Part shown: in pieces, positions 25,655 through 36,800 of the stretch
Numbering within the stretch: position 1 is the first letter of the stretch
How the letters are laid out: each line of letters begins with the position of its first letter
DNA from: Primula veris
Taxonomy: Eukaryota; Streptophyta; Magnoliopsida; Ericales; Primulaceae
Direction: 5' to 3'
Assembly: GCA_963682055.1 (NCBI GenBank)
Contig: OY821740.1
Location: 12,672,814 to 12,736,813 of the forward strand
Length of the DNA: 64,000 nucleotides
Made by a program: the position numbers and the translations under genes
The notes under the pieces: generated by a model
Told to the model about the DNA's origin: nothing
The model's database searches: none
The model's input: the letters and a program-made list of their open reading frames with translations, nothing else

Positions 25655-25662
25655 GAGGAGGG
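25655..25662 (+). other. Polypurine tract of the Copia element
   Basis: GAGGAGGG just upstream of the 3' LTR, overlapping the gag-pol stop codon. It is the expected primer for plus-strand DNA synthesis. Confidence 0.75.
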
Positions 25663-25664
25663 CA

Positions 25665-25993
25665 TATTGATTATAGTATATTGTAAAGAACTGTTAGAAA
25701 CAGTTCTCTTAGGACTAAATTGAAGATTCAGTAAAATGATGTACTTGATTGTAAAGAACTGTTAGAGACAGTTCTGAAACTCTTAGGACTGATTTGAAGT
25801 TTGTCAAATGTATATATATATCTCAGCTGTAAACAATTGCTTTTAAGTTGGTTTAATAAAAAGAGCTTTTTCTTTCTCTCTCTCTCTCTCTAGCTATTCT
25901 CTCAATATATATATATATATAAACACATTAAGGTTTGATCGCAATACGATCAACCTATCTAGTCCACCAGAACGTGGATTATTCATTTCAACA
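25665..25993 (+). repeat. 3' LTR of the Copia element
   Basis: 329 bp matching the 5' LTR at 19501-19833 apart from about six substitutions and differing TA and CT microsatellite lengths. It is followed at once by TCAGA, the right copy of the target duplication. Confidence 0.95.
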
Positions 25994-26125
25994 TCAGATG
26001 ATATGGTTTGTATTATTTAGAAGGTCGACTGCCGGTTCATGATAAAATCTTATTATAATATACACTGATTGTATCACACGGTTAGGAGGAGGATATTATC
26101 GCTGGAAATACGATGACAAGATTGT

Positions 26126-27083
26126 TGTAATGAATCGAAAATTTTGGTTCTATTATCGATTTGTATTGTTTTTTTTTAAGTAATATTAATGTATGGTGTA
26201 AGTGAATACATGTGAAATAAACAATATAGTAATGCATATGTAACAATATTGTTAGATTATATTTATAATTAGTAATAACTATTTGTTAATCTATTGTGAA
26301 TATGTGAGTTACTGAGATGGTTACATTTCTCATAAAATTGTCTTGTCATTATTTATCATGACAATATACTTGCCATGTTAGGATTGTGTGTGCATGCTTA
26401 GTAGCATGCGCCGCTTTTTAACCGAGATTGTTTTCTTACCTCCTTTCTTTGTTTTCTGTACGTTTTGTTTTCAATCGACGTACAGGTGCCGACGTAAGCC
26501 GTGACGAAGCTTAGAGTGATTGCTAGTGGCTCAGTTATCGGATTACACTTGATCGCGCGCACGTTAGATTTTTTATTCACGTTGGAACTATTTATTTAGT
26601 TGAGCCATGTTGGCCTAATAAGTGTTTATCGCGAGTTTGTTCATTATTTGCATGCAAATACTGTATTCGTACCTTATTTATTTTGATCATATGTTTTGGA
26701 TCTTGGTGGTTAGTTGGGTTGGATGTGACATTTTATTGTTGGATTGGTTTTAGAAATATCGCGATTGGCGATTTTTAATTGTCTATATCATGTTGTTTGA
26801 ACAAGTTGATTTTTTGTGGAAACAAATAGATACGTAAAGGTCATGCCGAAATTTCTATAAATCATTTTATTAAAATTGCTTTCTTTTCGTATCGTCACAT
26901 TTGAGCGTTGTTGGCTACCCTTAGGCCAATAGTGACTCAAATATGACTATCGGCATGTCCTGAAGGATCCGTTTGATTTTTATTTAGTGTGTTGTTGAAT
27001 GCTTCCGCATGTTTTGATATTTAAACCTTTTTCTTTTAATTTACATTCACGATCCGGGTTTATCCAAAATCCGGGGCGTGACA
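26126..27083 (+). repeat. 5' LTR (958 bp), internally deleted relative to the 3' LTR
   Basis: Bases 26126-26274 correspond to the first part of the 3' LTR and 26284-27083 to its last 800 bp; about 1.3 kb present at 30998-32311 is missing. The left part differs from its partner at roughly one base in twelve, while the right 800 bp differs at only about eight positions. Confidence 0.92.
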
Positions 27084-27086
27084 GTT

Positions 27087-27098
27087 TGGTATCAGAGC
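27087..27098 (+). other. Primer binding site (initiator tRNA-Met type)
   Basis: TGGTATCAGAGC three bases after the 5' LTR end. It confirms the LTR boundary and orientation. Confidence 0.93.
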
Positions 27099-30000
27099 TA
27101 ACCGGGTTCCGATTAACTTGGTTGCTTGTTGGGTAGGATAGGCACACACAGGAATGGGTGATACTTGGTGATATAAGACATTTTAAGAAAATCTATTTTT
27201 TTTTTAAGAGTCATGTGTTTGCATTTGAGTGTTTGTGATGTGTGGTTAGTTTGTTGTTATTGTTGGAGTGATTTGTTTGCCTTTTCTTTTTACAACTTGG
27301 CAGTATTGTATTTATTGATTGTGTTCAGAAATTTTTGTGTTTCTTTATAACTCTAATATGAACTGTTTTAAATAAATATACATAGTGTTTCGATTCCCGT
27401 GATATGATTACATAGAGGTATCGCTTATGTGTTAGTTGTAGTGATGAAACCTATTGTGGTGTTGTGAAGTGATTTTTTTTATTTGTGTATTTATTGTTCT
27501 CGTAAAAAAAAAAAGAGTTTTGTGTTTGTTGAATGTGATTTTTTTTAATAGCTGGATATATTTTTGTATAAGTTGTTGCGTTACTCGTGATGTGATCCTA
27601 TAGATATATCATTTGTGTTACATGTGTTCATCGAATATTGTGGTGCTGTTTTCAGGTGATTGTTAATGATTAATCGCTAGAAATTGAAATGTAGTTACAT
27701 TGAGTTAAATATTGGTTGTTTGGTTCAAATAAAACTTTCTTATAAGCTAACACCTTAAGTGTCGTTTATGTGGTATAGTGGTTTATTGTTACCATTTCGA
27801 AGTAGTAGTGGTTTATTTTTATCCTTTCGAATCTCTGAAATATTATATGATATGATTGTGTTTTGCGATGAAACCCTGATAGGTGAATATGAGCGGTTGT
27901 TTTAATTTGAGTATTGCAATATTTGTTTTTTCTAAACTATAGTTGATCTTCTTATTTTTAGTGATGTGAATATTATGGGATCGCTTTTGGATAGATGTTT
28001 ATATTGACATTTCAAATTTTCTTACCGTTTGTTTTGCTCAATTCTTGGTGATGTAAAAAAAATAATAAAATAAATTAGATTTAAAATAAGAATGGCTATT
28101 TAATTTTCCAAAGCGAGTAAATACTCTATTTGATTGATTTAGCCTAATGTATGTGATTAGTGTTATTATTGTCTCAAGGCTGTGTCTGATGGGTCTAGAT
28201 AAAATGTGTCAATATTTTTATTATTTTTCGAATGATTTGATCCTGGTTTTAGACGATTTAGTTATGATGTGTTGCTTGGTTTAACCATTCATCGATTCTT
28301 GTTATTTATTTTTGTTTTGTGCTTTCTTTAAAAATGTGTTATACTATTCGGTTATTTGGTTCTCTCCTTGTATTAGTATTGAGGTTTGTATGACATTTTA
28401 AAATAAAAATGACTTGGGTGAATATTTTCTTTGTTAAAGGACGGGTTACGATTTATATAATTTTTTGTTGTTCTAAGAATATAGTATGACTGAATGTAGG
28501 TTGTTGAGTTCACCATAAATTGTGTTTTTAATATTTGTGGGATGACAATATAACTAGGATAGTGACATGTTTGTGAAATGAAATCGCTAATGTTTTTATT
28601 TAATACATATTCTGGTTTTTTTTTCTTTTTACAGTTAATTTTTGTGTTACATTTCATGTGTTAATACTCTATGTTTGGAATTTTATTTTATTTTAGCTTT
28701 TGTAGTGGAATAAAGATGTTTGGAAATTATCGTTTTGGATTAATATTGGGAATTGATCACTAATTTCAAATTTGGAAAAAAAATTATGCTATATGTTCGA
28801 ACTGTGTACTCACTTGTTATTACCATATTTTTGGATGGTTGCATTTTTCTACATAGTATGTAGGTGTATGATGCGATATTTTGGTAATATGTTTTTATTT
28901 TCAATTACATCTGGATGAACTGTCTTAAGAGTGATCAAATGCCCTTGCTTGATATATAGGTGATCATAAAATAAACTTTGTTGATAAGAAAAAAAAAAGT
29001 ATTGTGTGTGTGCTAATGTTATCTTGCGTTATATTTTAATTTTTTATTTTTTTTATTTTTTTTTCCGTCTATTGATGGGTGGTTTAACTTTGATTATGTA
29101 GTTTTGTGTATAACGTTATATCATGATCCATGTCAATTACTTTCATGAAACTCTTTTCGGAATTATGATCCAATTGTCGTATTTTAAGAATATTATTTAA
29201 AATCTACTATTTAAGATGGGGTGTTATATAAAGTCATGATTTGTAGACATAACAAATATATGAAGACATGCAATATAGTGATTGGTGTGTTTTATACCTA
29301 CGGTTGTTGTATTGGCTACTTGTACCTTAGTTTTGTGCATTAAGACGATCGAGTGTTTTAGTGAAAAAATGAGAAGTTGTGTTCGTAAAATATTTGTTTA
29401 TTTAAAAATTAAGTTTGCAAACTTAACCTCTGTTTTGTTTTTATGCGGGCAATGACATTTTTATCTTATAATTCCGTGTCATATGTTTATGCGTTGTGTT
29501 GTAATTGAGAAGTGTGCATGTACTATGTGGTCAAGTGATACTATCCTCGTAACTTTTTGTCTGATTTTTATATTTCTTTTCAATATAATTACAAAACGCG
29601 CGAGTACCAAAGTTTGGCAGGTGATGGAGTTTCTGGTTGTGGTATTGAATTGATCAAAGTTGGTGTTTTTCTTTTATTTCCTTAATTTTGTTGAGATGTG
29701 ATATTCGGGTATATATATTTATAATATATATAAGTGAATTTTGAAAAGAAAAAAAAATCATTTGCGAGTTAGTCAGACGTGATATAATTTTATTTTATTA
29801 TTACTTTATTTGAGAAAATAAAGTGTTGTGAGAATATTCTTTTAATAATTTTACTGCGTTATATAGTGGTGGTTTTTAGGTTCTGGTATGTGGCTAAGTG
29901 CATGTGATGTATGTGTATGACGATGTAAGGGATATCCAAATAATATTGCAATGAGTTTTTGCAACGTGTATACGGATGTGGATATGGTAGTTGAGTGGAC

Positions 30001-30854
30001 ATTTTTGCGATGGTGATCATTGTATAGTAGAGCTATAACCTAATTACATGCATATTTAATTTATTTCAAAAGGGTATATGTTTATTTGAATTGACATTTG
30101 GACATGGTAATTACATATGTTTGTAAAGAGAAAATTTCATTTCTTTTATGTCTAAATCTATTGGATTCGTTGCATTAGTTCTTCTATTGAATTAATGTAT
30201 TTACTTTTTGGACATCTAGCTGTTTCTGTACCGGTCTCTTATTTTATCAAGGTTTCTTATATGTGATGTGTTTATACGTGGTTGACCTTACTCGTTTGGG
30301 TAGTCTGCTTATATTATGTATAGCTAGTACTGTTGAACCGTCATACATTATCTAAGAGGTAGTTTTATTTTATTAATTGGGTGAACAATTTTGTGTAGCA
30401 CATTTATAAGTTTTGCTCCTAAAAGATGTTAGCAATTGCATGTGTTGTTTGGCTTGGATGAATTATTTGTGAGATGATATAATGGGACTCTGGGTACGGA
30501 TATTTGCTATGATGTGATTATATTTTTGCTAGAGTGTAGAGATTCATGTTATTCTATAATTTTTACAATAATATCTTTGGCTGTAGATTTAATGTGAGTG
30601 TAGTACATGAAAAGGTTATCTATTGTGGTGGGGTGCGGTAATATGGAGTGTGTTGATTGTTCTGTGGTAAACTGTTAACAACCGTTCGTTCAATTATCCG
30701 GATGTAATGCTTTCTTCTACTCTTCAAGCAGGTTCCTTAATAGATAAAATCGTTCTTCTATGGAAAGTTTTGAGTTGTGAGATCATGTATAGTAGTTCGA
30801 ATAGTTTTTGGGCGATAATACTGTGTGCGAAATTTCGGGACGAAATTTTTTTTT
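27099..30854 (+). other. Non-coding internal domain of the Gypsy-like element
   Basis: About 3.75 kb with no open frame above 94 codons and no retroviral-type motif. The plus strand is conspicuously rich in T and G and poor in C. Related phrases recur: GATATGATTACATAGAGGTA near 27400 and GATGTGATCCTATAGATATA near 27590, each followed by a run around ATTGTGGTG(C/T)TGT. This hints at very diverged tandem modules of roughly 190 bp. I see no gene in it. Confidence 0.6.
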
Positions 30855-30867
30855 AAGTTGAAGAGAA
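30855..30867 (+). other. Polypurine tract of the Gypsy-like element
   Basis: The purine-rich AAGTTGAAGAGAA lies directly before the 3' LTR start (TGTAACGAATC), in the expected position. Confidence 0.65.
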
Positions 30868-33113
30868 TGTAACGAATCAAAAATTTCGGTTTTATTATCG
30901 ATTTGTATTGTTTTTTTTAAGTAATATTAATGTATGGTGTAAGTGAATGCATATGTAACAATAATGTTGGGTTATATTTGTAATTAGTATTAACTATGTG
31001 GGCCAAGATAGTTATTTAAATAAAGTTTAAAACCTAATATATATATATGTATCCTTTGGTGTATATATATATATACACCAAAGGATACATACATACATTT
31101 ATACAGCCGCACATTTACATACATATACACATACACATAGATACACACAGAGAAAGAGTCTCAGCCATTATGAGAAAGGGACCAGACCAGCGGCAAAACC
31201 AACCGGAGGTCAGCGTGGTCAGGCAACGATGGGAGGTCGTATCGGTGGTTTCCGAGTTTTAGGACAGCTATGTTTTGGGTTAATTCGGGTTCGTTCGGAC
31301 TCCGATTTTCATGATTAAATATATTATTTTGATCTACTCTTCGAGTCCTATCTATCCGTGTAAGCCGTTTCATCTGATTTTAACTTTTACAAAAACCATT
31401 TTTTAGGAATATTTACAATAATCCGAATTTATAATAGTTTTATTAATCGGTAGCTTCTTTTTAATTACATAATAGGGGTTGTTAAGGACTGTCGCTAGGC
31501 TGTCCATATTTCATTAGGTGGTACGGCTCGAGTTTGGGAGTTTTTTTTTACAAACGAGCTCTCGTTTTTTTCGGTAAGGGGGAAAAATATGATTTCGCTT
31601 TAAAAGCGGGTTTGTGTGTTATTTGTTGCATGTTAATTTAGGCTCGGATATTGATGTATATTGTTATAAGCAAATATGATGGCGCATTTGCATTATACTG
31701 ACTAGGGATTATATATTTACTATATTTAGAACATAAATTGTGAAAATATGATATAAATTAAACCTTTGAGAAGTGTTGAAATTCGTGACAATGTGTATAC
31801 ATATGTGGTGGTACTGTGATTAAAATGATGTGTTTCAAGTGACATTCGATAACTAATTAAATATAACATATCAAAGTGTTGTGTATTATTTTCGGTGTGT
31901 GGACTTTACTGTTTTTTGCCCTTTTGGAGCTTTTATATATATATATATTTTCTTGGATTGTAGTACCAATGTGTGTGGGGTACCATTGTATGATAGGTGC
32001 CTGAGCAGTGGCTCTAAAGGTGGGTACATTTGTACCATTATGGATTTAAGGATGAGCCCCGGAGGCTTACGGTGAGAGCCCGGAAACTTGCACAAGTATT
32101 AGGTGTATCGGTACCATAGGGGTAGTGCCCTTAAAGCCGGCCCCATATCTCTAGTCACATACGGTAGTGTCAGCGTGTGGGTGGGGGTACCATTTTATTA
32201 TGGGTCGTTGAGCAGTGGCTCTAAAGGTGGGTACGTATATGAGCAATCCCGACTTGGTTTTTGTTGAGTTTTATTTTTATTATCATAATCTATTTATTTA
32301 AACCTTGTTTATTTGTTAATCTATTGTGAATATGTGAGTTACTGAGATGGTTACATTTCTCATAAAATTGTCTTGTCATTATTTATCATGACAATATACT
32401 TGCCATGTTAGGATTGTGTGTGCATGCTTAGTAGCATGCGCCGCTTTTTAAGCGAGATTGTTTTCTTACCTCCTTTCTTTGTTTTCTGTACGTTTTGTTT
32501 TCAATCGACGTACAGGTGCCGACGTAAGCCGTGACGAAGCTTAGAGTGATTGCTAGTGGCTCAGTTATCGGATTACACTTGATCGCGCGCACGTTAGATT
32601 TTTTATTCACGTTGGAACTATTTATTTAGTTGAGCCATGTTGGCCTAATAAGTGTTTATCGCGAGTTTGTTCATTATTTGCATGCAAATACTGTATTCGT
32701 ACCTTATTTATTTTGACCATATGTTTTGGATCTTGGTGGTTAGTTGGGTTGGATGTGACATTTTATTGTTGGATTGGTTTTAGAAATATCGCGATTGGCG
32801 ATTTTTAATTGTCTATATCATGTTGTTTGAACATGTTGATTTTTTGTGGAAACAAATAGATACGTAAAGGTCATGCCGAAATTTCTATAAATCATTTTAT
32901 TAAAATTGCTTTCTTTTCGTATCGTCACATTTGAGCGTTGTTGGCTACCCTTAGGCCAATAGTGACTCAAATATGACTATCGACATGTCCTGAAGGATCC
33001 GTTTGATTTTTATTTAGTGTGTTGTCGAATGCTTCCGCATGTTTTGATATTTAAACTTTTTTCTTTTAATTTACATTCACGATTCGGGTTTATCCAAAAT
33101 CCGGGGCGTGACA
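30868..33113 (+). repeat. 3' LTR (2246 bp) of the Gypsy-like element
   Basis: The full-length LTR. Its middle part, absent from the 5' LTR, includes a 44-bp palindrome at 31047-31090, a likely transcribed leader region after it, and a duplicated phrase (GAGCAGTGGCTCTAAAGGTG, near 32002 and 32209). It ends GGGGCGTGACA and is followed by the target duplication ATTGT. Confidence 0.92.
31047..31090. repeat. Perfect 44-bp palindrome in the 3' LTR
   Basis: Left arm ATGTATCCTTTGGTG followed by an alternating TA core and the exact reverse complement CACCAAAGGATACAT. It lies in the LTR segment lost from the 5' copy. It could extrude as a hairpin or serve as a dyad regulatory site near the LTR promoter. 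Confidence 0.9.
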
Positions 33114-33118
33114 ATTGT

Positions 33119-33998
33119 AATTTTTAAAAACAAAATAACAATTAAGTCTATCAATTTCAGATAATGTTCGGATAATTGTTGAACAAAAAACCATCGGCAA
33201 GGAGAAAAAAACCAACACCTCTAAGAACTGTTAACGAGAATATATGAATCGTCTAAGGAGAATATCGCTTTGAAGAAAGAAATCAACGGGGCAGTTGTTA
33301 CAGTCCAAGTCTAATTTGAGCGAATATATGAATTTAAATAAGAGTTAATTTGCAGCATATAGATTTGGAGGATTTGAGAAATGATTTCGACGATACGGAT
33401 ACTCACAAAGTCACAGGCCATTTGGTGTAAGTTTTACTATTCATTTTCTCTACATTTTGCCTTCGGCCTTGGCTTCACTGCGGTTGGGGAAATGGCTACA
33501 TTACAACATCTTTTTTCCTGAAGGGAGTTAGTAAAAGAGTGGGCAGTATACCCGAATTTGATTTTTTTATGATATACATTATTTGGCCTTAATATCATTG
33601 CCTCTTTACCATTTAGTGCTTGACAAAGGTGATCGATGTTCATATTATTACCCGCCCATACCATGAACGAAAACTGCTTCCGCACGATACCACGATATAA
33701 CGATATGATGCGTATTTTGTAGATAATTCCTTTTTCCACTATATATGTTGAGCAACCTAATTAAACTAGCAACATTGATTAGCCTTCTACATTCTGAGTT
33801 TGAAGTGAATTTTCTCACACCCAAAGCCCATATGTTTATGGACCTCAATACCATTTAGTCATATACTGTACATATAGATGTTTTGGCCTAATACATGGCC
33901 TAAGAAATAAGAGCCTTATAGTCCTCTAAAGTTCTTCCAAACTTGGGCAATTTGTTTTGACATTCAAAGATAATACTTCGCCGAACTCTTTATATAAT
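33119..33998. other. Intergenic region right of the Gypsy-like element
   Basis: No gene recognised with confidence. A 100-codon open frame on minus at 33437-33739 has no family I recognise. The phrase from about 33340 to 33425 reads as an open frame between splice-like sites but is too short to identify. It may contain a decayed gene fragment. Confidence 0.3.
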
Positions 33999-34112
33999 CA
34001 TAGGCTGGTAGCAATGGAGAAGGGCGGAATTTTTCCCTTCGGGGGTCTGCGCCATCAGCGAGATACCACTCTGAAAAAGCTAGAATTTGGACCTTGTGAC
34101 AAGAAAGGGGTC
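33999..34112 (+). pseudogene. Fragment of organelle-type large-subunit rRNA gene
   Basis: About 110 bp resemble the part of bacterial-type 23S rRNA found in plastids and mitochondria. The key stretches are CCCTTCGGGGG, then GCCATCAGCGAGATACCACT, then AAGCTAGAATT and ACCTTGTG, in the order I recall from organellar LSU rRNA. The flanks are unrelated, so this is a small piece of organellar DNA transferred to the nucleus. I cannot decide from memory whether the source was mitochondrial or plastid. Confidence 0.65.
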
Positions 34113-34298
34113 CGTTTTGTTTTTGCTTAGTTAGTACGTAGAATGGGAAGATATGCACTATTTAATTCTTTTGTCAAGGGTCCATTAAGCTATTGGCAAA
34201 ATTGAATTACCACATTTGCATCTGACTGGATTGCACTCGAGTCGAGGCAGGTACTCATATCCGTACAATAGTCAGAAAATATTAAAAATTCAAACAAT

Positions 34299-34470
34299 TA
34301 AGTCAATGCTCGTTACTAACGGAGCAGCCAGATGTGAGTACTATTCAACGACTAAAAAAAGATATACTAGAATATATAACTTGCACAAACACTTAAATTT
34401 AAGTCAATGCTCGTTAAATATTAATTACTAGCGAGAGAAACTAGATGTAAACTATTCAACGACTGAAAAG
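34299..34470. repeat. Diverged tandem duplication, period about 101 bp
   Basis: TAAGTCAATGCTCGTTA at 34299 recurs at 34400, and ACTATTCAACGACTAAAA near 34340 recurs as ACTATTCAACGACTGAAAAG near 34451. Both copies keep AGATGTGAGT / AGATGTAAAC between these marks. No coding potential. Confidence 0.7.
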
Positions 34471-36800
34471 AAATAGAGTTCATCGTGAACTAATACTTTG
34501 ACAAAAAAAAAAGTAGGTGAAATAACTAGTTTTGTATATAGAACAGACAAAAGAGGAGTTAAACAAATAAGTATACTCAGTATCTAATTGGGGGATCAAT
34601 ATGTTGAATTTTTCCTCCAATGAAAGCTGATTCCAAGCCATTTGTGTCGATTAGTCTATTTGTTCTAATAACGTTGCATAAAATCTCGGTTACAACTTCA
34701 CAAAAGTAACATGTTAGAAAGAAGGCCGATTTTTTTTTTATTTACAAACTTTTTCCCTAAGTCTACTCGGGGTAGGTTCGGTAGTTAGATAATCATATTG
34801 ATTACTACTTATATAATTGTTAATTACAAAGTTATAGTATATAATATGTCGTGTATTTTTGGACTTTTAGGTCTTGTATACATCAGGACTCAGGATTGAT
34901 CATTGATCAAGCAATAAATTAAGCATATACAGTAGTACACATTTAAATGACTTATAGACTGGCCCTAATGGGGTTTATAACCAACTAAGAAATTAGAAAT
35001 ATAGTTCTGAACTTCAATCAATAAACAACATGTTGTAACACCATTATATGATTACAGAGAGTTACCCTTTTTCAAAAAAAAATATATATGTATAATTACA
35101 TAGAGAGGAGAACGAGAGGATATATATGTGCAAACCAAATCAAGATTATAACATGACTAATTCAATTTGAACGGGTTCGATCTAATCACATGATCAGAAT
35201 TCAAAAGTCGAGTCCAAAGTGGTTTGTCTCTTTGATATAAATCTGGATAGTGATCGGAAGCTGCCCATATTGGTTAACGATTTTCTTCTGTATGAATAGT
35301 CAAACAGTATTATTAATAAATTATGGTCTCCAAGCATATTTTATATCTATTTTCAGTTCGTATGTTAACACACTCCTATTATATCTTGAGCAATTGAGCA
35401 TGATATAAATTCTAAGGGAAATAGTGATCATTTTTTCTTTTTTCCGACAAATTTTATAAAAAAATAGGAGGGCGGTATGTAGCCAAAACAAGAAGGCCAC
35501 TTTCAAACAAGAAACCGAGAACGTAAACAAAGACCGAAAGATTAAAAAGGGAAACAACGAAACTAGGCTAATAATTAGCTAAATAGGACTAGCTAAGTAA
35601 TTGTCCGAGTTGTTGGAAAAAACCATGGAACATGATATTTTTCGAATTGGTCACGAGTTCAAAAGTTTGGTCAAATTTCATGTGAAAAATCTAAAATTTA
35701 AACTACGTACTCAAGTGGTTTGAGTAGCTTGTGTGATAAGATTCGAAACGGTATATCGCATGACCTATTCGGTAAATGCGTGTGAATGAAAATTGCCTCC
35801 GAAGTTGGACCATGGAGAGACGAAATCTGAAATTTTAACAGAGCAAGTGGAAAAATAAATGTATGAGAAAGCCATCCAAATGATTATCCCACATCAAAAA
35901 GGAAAAACTATTTGAATAATTTATATACATATTCACCACTAGATAGTGGTAATAATGTGTAGTCTCATAGGTGTATGTGTAGGCAAGTGTACCACACATG
36001 TCCACGCTCGCACGGTCTCGGTCTCGGTCTCGGTCACGGTTTCGGGACTCGAGGAATATTCCGGTTCTGGTTTCAAGAAAGTTTGAGAGTTTTGAATAAT
36101 AAGAGTCCCAAAATTAAATGAGAGAGAATAATTACATTAATTGACCATTATGGCTGAGAGAACATTTTTTCACATTCTGAAAGCAGCATTATTTTTTCCA
36201 TAGCATATTAGAAAGAGAGAGAAACAACCACCAAAAGCTCGATCTTGACTCGTCGTCAGTTTTCGGCGAGTCATCCGAGACGTTGTATCTTGTGATCGAA
36301 GCGCCAACGCAATCAGAAACCTTAATGTGGTTGTGCGAACATCGGTTAATGACAGACTGTTTACAGCCGCCTCGCCTAATTATTTATGTCTTTTAAATAC
36401 CGCAATTTAAATTATGTAATTTATATTTTTGTCTTTTCAATTCTGCAATTTTATTTCAGTATTTTAATTTGTTGTACTTAGCTATAATTTTCAATTCTGT
36501 TTTTTACCTTTCTGTAATTTCTTTAAAGTACTGTTTTTATTCTGTAATTTCAATTATGTAATTTAATTCTGTAATTAGAATAGTTTCAATTCAGTCCTGT
36601 AATTTCTATTTCAATCAGAACAGTCCGGCTGTTAAGTTTATACTTTCCATTCCGACAATTTCTATTTATTGCAATTCAGTACATCAGATTATTAATTGAT
36701 AATAATCTGAATAACGTTTGTTTTAATATCTATTCAGTACATACATGTTGTAATCTGTAATTTCAGTTTCAATTTTGAATTAATAAAGATTAATTTGCTG
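34471..36800. other. Intergenic region with probable retrotransposon debris
   Basis: No gene recognised. From about 35630 to 36370 the DNA is less AT-rich and looks like an LTR or leader remnant: CCCACATCAAAAAGGAAAA, then a CACTAGATAGTGGTAATAA phrase, then a short GGTCTC microsatellite (36016-36036, several units), then a GC-richer stretch to 36370. I found no partner LTR, primer site or target duplication. From 36380 to 36840 the sequence repeats variants of CTGTAATTTCAATT, similar in style to 2540-2870. Confidence 0.35.

Larger units (their letters stand above)
20109..25656 (+). pseudogene. Copia gag-pol polyprotein gene, broken by one stop and one insertion
   Basis: Encodes the capsid protein and enzymes for copying the element through RNA. 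The gag part starts at 20109 with the plant Copia gag N-terminal region (SPYYIGSNEN, then FHSWRRAMKISIGAK). A TAA at 20820-20822 stops it after 237 codons; the same frame then runs on from 20823 through a CX2CX4HX4C zinc knuckle (about 21021), protease DSG (WIIDSGANEH, about 21369) and the pre-integrase motif WHSRLGH. After the nested solo LTR the frame resumes with integrase (CDVCHLAKH; the DDE-type core follows), reverse transcriptase (YVDD at 24700-24711) and RNase H, ending TGA at 25654-25656. Removing 1192 nt (solo LTR plus one target copy) puts both halves in the same frame, so these are the only two obvious lesions. Confidence 0.93.
19501..25993 (+). mobile_element. Copia LTR retrotransposon, nearly intact, with a nested solo LTR
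   Basis: A complete element: 5' LTR 19501-19833, tRNA-Met primer binding site immediately after, one gag-pol frame, polypurine tract, 3' LTR 25665-25993, and a perfect 5-bp target duplication TCAGA at 19496-19500 and 25994-25998. Domain order is gag, zinc knuckle, protease, integrase, reverse transcriptase, RNase H, which defines Copia (Ty1) rather than Gypsy elements. The LTRs begin TATTGATT instead of the usual TG, in both copies. They differ by about six substitutions plus microsatellite length, so the insertion is fairly recent. Two lesions interrupt the coding frame: an in-frame TAA at 20820 and a solo LTR at 21803-22989. Confidence 0.96.
26126..33113 (+). mobile_element. Non-coding Gypsy-like LTR retrotransposon (LARD type) with unequal LTRs
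   Basis: 6988 bp between perfect 5-bp duplications ATTGT (26121-26125 and 33114-33118). 5' LTR 26126-27083 (958 bp) and 3' LTR 30868-33113 (2246 bp) share both ends: start TGTAA(T/C)GAATC, end CCGGGGCGTGACA. A tRNA-Met primer site follows the 5' LTR and a purine tract precedes the 3' LTR. The 3.8-kb interior has no long open frame and no recognisable gag or pol motif, so it would depend on proteins from another element. The LTR ends and the phrase GGGACGAAATTT before the 3' LTR resemble plant Gypsy elements; the lineage is inferred from those ends only. It lies about 130 bp from the Copia element at 19501-25993. Confidence 0.9.

Noticed and set aside
26398..26580. Identical 60-codon minus frames at 26398-26580 and 32428-32610
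   Set aside because: They are identical because the two LTRs are copies of each other; no other sign of coding.
33437..33739. 100-codon frame on minus
   Set aside because: No family recognised and flanking sequence is repeat debris; not enough to call a gene.
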